Source: Saccharospirillaceae bacterium (lineage in GTDB: Bacteria > Pseudomonadota > Gammaproteobacteria > Pseudomonadales > Oceanobacteraceae). Taken from it: a DNA stretch of 64,000 nt. A program made the position numbers and the translations under genes. The notes below the pieces were generated by a model. The model did no database searches, was not told the DNA's origin, and saw nothing but the letters and a program-made list of their open reading frames with translations. Each line of letters begins with the position of its first letter. The stretch's first letter is position 1. The DNA is taken from positions 62,001-126,000 of the forward strand of contig JAJOJJ010000016.1 in the NCBI GenBank assembly GCA_021208685.1. Direction: 5' to 3'. Positions 59,367 to 64,000 of the stretch are shown here, one piece after another.

Positions 59367-61061
59367 ATGGTGAACCCGCTGATTCATTCCGAATTACCCA
59401 TCCTGCTGCTGTTAAATGCGGATGATGTGCAGCCATCCCTGCATTTACCGGATATCACACTGCAGCAGGTTGCCTCTCTGGATGATGCTTGTTCTGTCTG
59501 GCTGGAAACGCAGCAGGCGGTCTTCTGCCTGAGCGCTATGCGTTACAGTGGCCCGCTGGAAGCGGCGGTTGAGCGGGTGCGGCTGATGCTGCCGGAAGCA
59601 CCGCTGGTGGTTTTGCTGGAGCACCTGAGTGATGAGGACAAGCTGATCCGGGCCGGGGTGCAGGAGGTATTGAGTCTGTATCAGGCACAGTCTGGTGTGA
59701 TGCTGCATGCCATGCGCATGGCGATAGCCCGCCGTCAGTACGATCTGGAACAGAAGCATGCCGCTCATCACGATCCTCTTACCGGTTTGCCGAATCGGGG
59801 CCTGTTTCAGGACCGGCTGGATCATTGTCTGGTGCAGAGTCAGCGGCGTGGCCAGGAGGTCAGCCTGCTGTTTGTTGATCTTGACCGTTTCCGGGTGGTG
59901 AACGAATTGCACGGCCATCCGTTTGGTGATTTGTTGCTGATGGCCTGCGCCCAGCGATTGCAGCAGACGTTACGCCGTTGCGATACGGTTGCGCGTCTGG
60001 GCGGCAATGGTTTTGCGGTCATTCTTGAAGCGGCCGGTGATCAGGACGGTGCCCAGATGAGCACCGCCGTGGCGCAAAAAATCCGTGCGGCTTTCCAGCA
60101 GCCTTTCAGTATTGGTGGTGAAGAAATTTTCTCCACCGTCAGTATTGGTATTGAACTGGCCAGCCGGGTCAGTTACGACGCCGGACAACTGGTACGCCAT
60201 GCCGAGCTGGCCCTGCATCAGGCCAAGCGCGAGGGACGCAATGTCAGCCATGTGTTCTGTCATCGCAGCTCGCCGGCCGACAAAATCCGCGTTGGTCTGG
60301 AAAGTGCGCTGCATCATGCACTGGAGCGTGAAGAACTGCGTCTTGTGTATCAGCCTCAGCTCAGTATCGGTGATCAGTCATTTACCGGTGTCGAGGTTCT
60401 GTTGCGTTGGGAGCATCCGGTGCTGGGGGATGTGTCACCGTCGGTTTTTATTCCGGTACTGGAAGAAACCGGCTTGATCGAGCGCTTCGGCGAATGGGTG
60501 TTGCGCAATGCCTGTCATCAGTATGCGGATTGGCTCCGTCAGGGGCTGGTGCCGGAAGGCTCCAGGCTATCGGTCAATCTGTCACCGCGTCAGTTCCGCC
60601 AGCGGGATCTGGCCGACAGCATTCAGCAGCTGATGGCCGATACGGGGTTGCCTCCGCAGAATCTGACGCTGGAAATTACGGAAAGCACGTTGATGTACAA
60701 CCTGAGTCATGGGATTCAGATTCTCAACCGCTTGCGCCTGCTGGGTGTGTCGGTGGCGATTGATGATTTTGGTACCGGTTATTCATCGCTGGCGTATCTG
60801 AAAGACCTGCCAATCGATTATCTGAAAATTGACCGCATGTTTGTTCAGGACATCGTGACCGATACTCACGATGCCGCCATTGCCAGTTCGATTATCAATC
60901 TGGCCCATAATCTGGGCCTGAAGGTGATAGCCGAAGGCGTTGAAGACAGCGCCATGCTCGATGTTCTGGCGGTGTTTGGCTGTGATCAGTATCAGGGCTT
61001 CTACTTTGCCCGGCCTTTGCCAGCGGATGATATTCCTGCGCTGATCGCGCGCTGCGCCTGA
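59367..61061 (+). CDS. c-di-GMP phosphodiesterase with degenerate receiver and GGDEF domains
   Basis: 564 residues from ATG 59367 (GTG 59361 or 59370 possible; ribosome site weak). Residues 10-115 look like a response-regulator receiver fold whose phosphoacceptor position reads Ser (AVFCLSAM), so it probably cannot be phosphorylated. The GGDEF domain keeps DPLTGLPNRGLF and FVDLDRFRVVNELHGH but its signature is LGGNGF, so cyclase activity is unlikely. The EAL domain has GVEVLLRW (EVL instead of EAL, Glu kept), NLSPRQF, EITEST, IDDFGTGYSSLAYL, LKIDRMFV and AEGVEDS, all that catalysis needs. Probably hydrolyses c-di-GMP. A GGDEF gene is at the same place in Pseudomonas. Confidence 0.88.
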   Translation: MVNPLIHSELPILLLLNADDVQPSLHLPDITLQQVASLDDACSVWLETQQAVFCLSAMRYSGPLEAAVERVRLMLPEAPLVVLLEHLSDEDKLIRAGVQEVLSLYQAQSGVMLHAMRMAIARRQYDLEQKHAAHHDPLTGLPNRGLFQDRLDHCLVQSQRRGQEVSLLFVDLDRFRVVNELHGHPFGDLLLMACAQRLQQTLRRCDTVARLGGNGFAVILEAAGDQDGAQMSTAVAQKIRAAFQQPFSIGGEEIFSTVSIGIELASRVSYDAGQLVRHAELALHQAKREGRNVSHVFCHRSSPADKIRVGLESALHHALEREELRLVYQPQLSIGDQSFTGVEVLLRWEHPVLGDVSPSVFIPVLEETGLIERFGEWVLRNACHQYADWLRQGLVPEGSRLSVNLSPRQFRQRDLADSIQQLMADTGLPPQNLTLEITESTLMYNLSHGIQILNRLRLLGVSVAIDDFGTGYSSLAYLKDLPIDYLKIDRMFVQDIVTDTHDAAIASSIINLAHNLGLKVIAEGVEDSAMLDVLAVFGCDQYQGFYFARPLPADDIPALIARCA

Positions 61062-61135
61062 CACCACCGCACGCCGGACGGAGCCTGAAACCAGACGCAG
61101 TGGTATGATGCTGCTTTTGCAAACGGAAGCTGGCT

Positions 61136-61651
61136 GTGAAATTTTCCCTGATCGTCGCCCTCGCCGAAAACCGTGTTATCGGCATCGATAACAAGCTGCC
61201 CTGGTATCTGCCTAACGACCTGAAATATTTCAAACAGGTCACCATGGGCAAAACCATTGTAATGGGCCGCAAAACCTATGACAGCATCGGCAAGCCACTG
61301 CCGGGCCGTACCAACATCATCATTACCCGTCAGGCCGGTTATCAGCCACCGGGCGCTAATGACAGCGTGAAGGTGGTTGCCTCCCTCGAAGCGGCCCGTG
61401 AACTGGCCGAGAGTATTGCGCTGATTAACGGCCAGGATGAAGCGATGATCATCGGCGGAGCCGAAATCTACACTCAGGCGCTGACGCTGGTGGATCGTAT
61501 GTATCTGACCGAAGTGCATGCCGAGGTCGAAGGTGATGCGTTTTTCCCGGCATTTGACCGCAGTGCCTGGCAGGAAGTCGCCCGCGAAGACTTCGCCGCT
61601 GAAGGTCCGAATCCGTACAACTACAGTTTTGTGGTGTACGAACGCGCCTGA
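61136..61651 (+). CDS. folA: Dihydrofolate reductase
   Basis: 171 residues from GTG 61136, with GGAAG upstream. Start VKFSLIVALAENRVIGIDNKLPWYLPNDLKYF (shortened) includes the conserved LPW and catalytic Asp. Further landmarks: KTIVMGRKTYDSIGKPLPGR, IIGGAEIYTQAL and the C-terminal FVVYERA. Regenerates tetrahydrofolate used by ThyA. The trimethoprim-contacting residues look ordinary. Confidence 0.97.
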   Translation: MKFSLIVALAENRVIGIDNKLPWYLPNDLKYFKQVTMGKTIVMGRKTYDSIGKPLPGRTNIIITRQAGYQPPGANDSVKVVASLEAARELAESIALINGQDEAMIIGGAEIYTQALTLVDRMYLTEVHAEVEGDAFFPAFDRSAWQEVAREDFAAEGPNPYNYSFVVYERA

Positions 61652-61760
61652 CCAGCGTCTGAACACGCGCGCTGATTGGCCGTACTGAACCAGAGATCAA
61701 CCGTGGCCTCTAACCCCTGCCGCCGGAGCCTGTTCCGGCAAAGGAAGGGAAGCCACCCAT

Positions 61761-62336
61761 TTGTTTTATCTGCTTCACAATCCCCTGATTCTGGCTTTAA
61801 GTGCATCGCTGCTGCTGCATCTGTTGCTGCTGGCTGTGCCATGGCCCTGGTCGGGAGTGGTCATCAATCCTGTCCCCGCGCCGCGATTAATCCTGCAACT
61901 GCGCCCCGTAACCGGACAGCCTGTTTTTCAGCAGCCCGTACCGGAAGCCATACCGTCTCCGTCAATCCGGTCTGAAACCGCCGACTTACCCGGTAGCGCC
62001 GTTGCGCCCGCGCCCCACCCGCAGGAGCGCGCCGATGACCGGGCTGAACCGGCATTTACCTCACCGCCGCTGTTGCATCTGCCTGCCGGGACGATGGATG
62101 CGATCAGCGAACAGCCGCTACAAAGCGCACCTTTCGATCCGCGTCTGCGCCGCCAGCTGAATGCGGTGCGCCGTGAGCGGGTGCCTCCGCCGCGTGATTT
62201 TATTGAAGCCGGTGAGGCTGGCAGTCTTGCGCCGCAGCCGCTGCGGGTCGGCGACCATTGCTTTCTCTACCGTGAAAAAGATGCGCTGGATGAAGACAGC
62301 TTTGACGTCTGGTCGCCAGTGCAATGCCCGCCCTGA
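61761..62336 (+). CDS. Unknown membrane-anchored, proline-rich protein
   Basis: 191 residues from TTG 61761, with AGGAAGGGA ten bases upstream; no ATG is available. One N-terminal membrane helix (LILALSASLLLHLLLLAVPWPW), a proline-rich linker of about 100 residues, and a C-terminal piece (LRVGDHCFLYREKDALDED, then SFDVWSPVQC) with two Cys. The topology recalls TonB- or TolA-like periplasm-spanning proteins, but I recognise no TonB C-terminal domain. Follows folA by about 110 bases and ends at a terminator. Function unknown. Confidence 0.68.
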   Translation: MFYLLHNPLILALSASLLLHLLLLAVPWPWSGVVINPVPAPRLILQLRPVTGQPVFQQPVPEAIPSPSIRSETADLPGSAVAPAPHPQERADDRAEPAFTSPPLLHLPAGTMDAISEQPLQSAPFDPRLRRQLNAVRRERVPPPRDFIEAGEAGSLAPQPLRVGDHCFLYREKDALDEDSFDVWSPVQCPP

Positions 62337-62345
62337 GTGCATAAA

Positions 62346-62373
62346 AAAACGGGCCTCAGCTGAGGCCCGTTTT
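62346..62373. terminator. Bidirectional terminator
   Basis: AAAACGGGCCTCAG / CTGAGGCCCGTTTT is a perfect palindrome with T-runs on both strands. It separates the convergent unknown gene and the acyl-CoA synthetase gene. Confidence 0.93.
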
Positions 62374-62395
62374 CCGGTATTTACGGTTTACGGGA

Positions 62396-64000
62396 TCAGG
62401 ACTCTTTGGCCTGAGCGCGCAGAATAAACTTCTGGATCTTTCCGGTGGAGGTTTTCGGCAACTCGCCAAATACCACGTGACGCGGGATTTTAAAGTGCGC
62501 CATATTGGCCCGGCAGAAATCCATAATCGCCGCCGCGTCTTCTTCGGCACCCGGCTTCAGCTTTACGAAAGCACAGGGTGTTTCCCCCCATTTTTCATCC
62601 GGCTTGGCCACCACGGCCGCTTCTTCCACATCCGGGTGACGGTAAAGAATGTCTTCGACTTCGATGGAGGAAATATTCTCACCACCGGAGATGATGATGT
62701 CTTTCGAGCGGTCTTTGATCTCGATATAACCATCTTCGTGCCATACCGCCAGATCGCCGGTGTGGAACCAGTCACCGGCAAAGGCCTCTTCGCTGGCGCG
62801 CGGGTTTTTCAGATAGCCTTTCATCACGATATTACCGCGGATGAAAATCTCACCGATGGTTTCGCCATCGCGGGCCACCGGTTGCAGGTTATCCGGATCA
62901 GCAACCATCAGATCCTGCTGCATCGGGCTTTTTACCCCCTGACGGGCTTTCAGCGCGGCGCGCTCACCCGGGGTGCGGCTGTTCCAGGCATCGTCCCACT
63001 CGCACACGACACAGGGGCCGTAGGTTTCGGTCAGGCCGTATACGTGGGTCACTTTAAAGCCCATGGCTTCCATGCCTTCGATCACGGCCGCCGGAGGCGC
63101 TGCACCCGCGACCATGGCATTAACCTGATGTTCGATGCCTTCTTTCATCCCGGCGGGTGCATTGTTGAGCATGTTCAGCACAATCGGCGCGCCGCAGAAA
63201 TGCGATACTTTGTGCTCTTTAATGGCACCGTAAATGGCATCGGCGCGTACATGACGCAGAGAAACGCTGACCCCGGCGGCGGCGGCGAGCGTCCACGGGA
63301 AACACCAGCCATTGCAGTGGAACAGCGGCAGAATCCACAGATACACCGGGTGTTTGCCCATGTCCCAGGAAATAATATTGTTGGCGGCGTTCAGGTAGGC
63401 GCCACGGTGGTGATAGACCACGCCTTTCGGGTTGCCGGTGGTACCTGAGGTGTAGTTCAGGGTAATGGCCTGCCATTCGTTCTGTGGCAGATCCCAGACG
63501 AAATCCGGGTCGGCTTTGGCCAGCAGTTGCTCGTAGGTCTGTTCACCGAGCAGCTCGCCGCCGTCGAAGTACGGATCATCAACGGCGATGATCAGCGGTT
63601 TAACCGCCAGTAATTTCAGGGCTTTGCTGGCGACGTCGCTGAATTCGCGGTCGACAAACAGAATGCGGGTTTCGGCGTGCTGCAGAATAAAGGCAATGGC
63701 CTCGGCATCCAGACGGGTGTTGATGGCATTCAGTACGGCTCCGCTCATCGGCACACCAAAATGCGCTTCAAACATCGGGGGAATATTGGCACACAGGAAC
63801 GACACGGTCTCACCGTGCTGAATCCCCAGCGACTTAAGGCCAGAGGCCAGACGCACGCAGCGCTCGTAGGTTTCCCCCCAGGTGTAGGTGGTGTCCTGAT
63901 GAATCTGGGCGGTACGCTGCGGGTAAACAAAAGCCGCTCGCTGCAGATAGCTGATCGGTGATAAGGCGGTGTAGTTGGCCGGATTGGTGTCCAGACCCAT
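62396..64000 (-). CDS. Fatty acyl-CoA synthetase (AMP-binding), start at or beyond window edge
   Basis: 534 residues visible. An ATG lies exactly at the last three bases of the window (MGLDTNPANYTALSP), a likely start for this medium-chain acyl-CoA ligase group, though an upstream start cannot be excluded. Motifs: P-loop TLNYTSGTTGNPKGV, VYGLTETYGP, WFHTGDLAVWHEDGYIEIKDRSKD and the C-terminal catalytic Lys in LPKTSTGKIQK. Activates a fatty acid through an acyl-AMP intermediate. Resembles the AlkK-like ligases of hydrocarbon- and fatty-acid-using marine bacteria. Complete unless an N-terminal extension is missing. Confidence 0.9.
   Translation of the reverse strand: MGLDTNPANYTALSPISYLQRAAFVYPQRTAQIHQDTTYTWGETYERCVRLASGLKSLGIQHGETVSFLCANIPPMFEAHFGVPMSGAVLNAINTRLDAEAIAFILQHAETRILFVDREFSDVASKALKLLAVKPLIIAVDDPYFDGGELLGEQTYEQLLAKADPDFVWDLPQNEWQAITLNYTSGTTGNPKGVVYHHRGAYLNAANNIISWDMGKHPVYLWILPLFHCNGWCFPWTLAAAAGVSVSLRHVRADAIYGAIKEHKVSHFCGAPIVLNMLNNAPAGMKEGIEHQVNAMVAGAAPPAAVIEGMEAMGFKVTHVYGLTETYGPCVVCEWDDAWNSRTPGERAALKARQGVKSPMQQDLMVADPDNLQPVARDGETIGEIFIRGNIVMKGYLKNPRASEEAFAGDWFHTGDLAVWHEDGYIEIKDRSKDIIISGGENISSIEVEDILYRHPDVEEAAVVAKPDEKWGETPCAFVKLKPGAEEDAAAIMDFCRANMAHFKIPRHVVFGELPKTSTGKIQKFILRAQAKES

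Noticed and set aside
62477-63448. 323-codon plus-strand frame opposite the acyl-CoA synthetase gene
   Set aside because: Shadow frame; the AMP-binding motifs on the other strand are unambiguous.

Overview
This 64-kb window looks like the chromosome of a marine gammaproteobacterium of the Oceanospirillales type (Thalassolituus/Oceanobacter-like). That is inferred from gene content, not from a marker-gene search. Two blocks keep the gene order known from Pseudomonas: polA / DUF2782 / thrB, and HAD phosphatase / rppH / ptsP / NRDE / TSUP / lgt / thyA / folA. HexR, a TorF-type porin with glnK-amtB, the UrtABCDE transporter and several c-di-GMP enzymes fit a free-living heterotroph. I saw no rRNA, tRNA, prophage or CRISPR array.

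Layout. 1-410 is the start of a porin on the minus strand. 974-6262 encodes the most unusual product: a 1,762-residue lipoprotein with eight calcium-loop repeats, a region resembling the translocation pore of anthrax protective antigen and other binary-toxin B components, and two ricin-type lectin domains. 6500-10844 is a thiamine-salvage operon under a TPP riboswitch (TonB receptor, thiamine-binding protein, PnuC-type permease, small-molecule kinase). 10919-12925 is an AT-rich lipoprotein with YD-like and calcium-loop repeats. 12922-17193 is thrB, a DUF2782 gene and polA. 17216-18226 is a REP/RAYT island in which the 3' end of polA and its flank were duplicated around a REP-associated transposase. 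18239-24273 is a minus-strand catabolic cluster: acyl-CoA dehydrogenase, two SDRs, an ACAD10/11-type kinase, a histidine phosphatase and a beta-propeller lactonase-like protein. 24372-28119 is a divergent pair of c-di-GMP enzymes.

28877-40776 is a nitrogen-scavenging island: allophanate hydrolase, a GntR regulator, UrtABCDE (urtB carries a single-base frameshift), then TorF porin-glnK-amtB. Three promoters here have the GG-N10-GC spacing of sigma-54 sites, with NtrC-like boxes upstream. A palindrome CTTGTATACAAG at the predicted transcription start of the allophanate hydrolase gene is a plausible operator for the GntR protein. Import of urea or short amides, ammonium transport and allophanate breakdown would thus be switched on together under nitrogen limitation, but no urea carboxylase or urease lies in the window.

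40851-64000 is mostly conserved core: a 59-residue PA3496-like protein, hexR, uvrD, an orphan TRAP solute-binding lipoprotein, an HDOD protein, rlmI, an imelysin lipoprotein, a HAD phosphatase, rppH, ptsP, a MepK/LdtD peptidoglycan pair, NRDE, TSUP, lgt-thyA, a degenerate GGDEF/EAL protein, folA, a proline-rich membrane-anchored protein and an acyl-CoA synthetase reaching the right edge.
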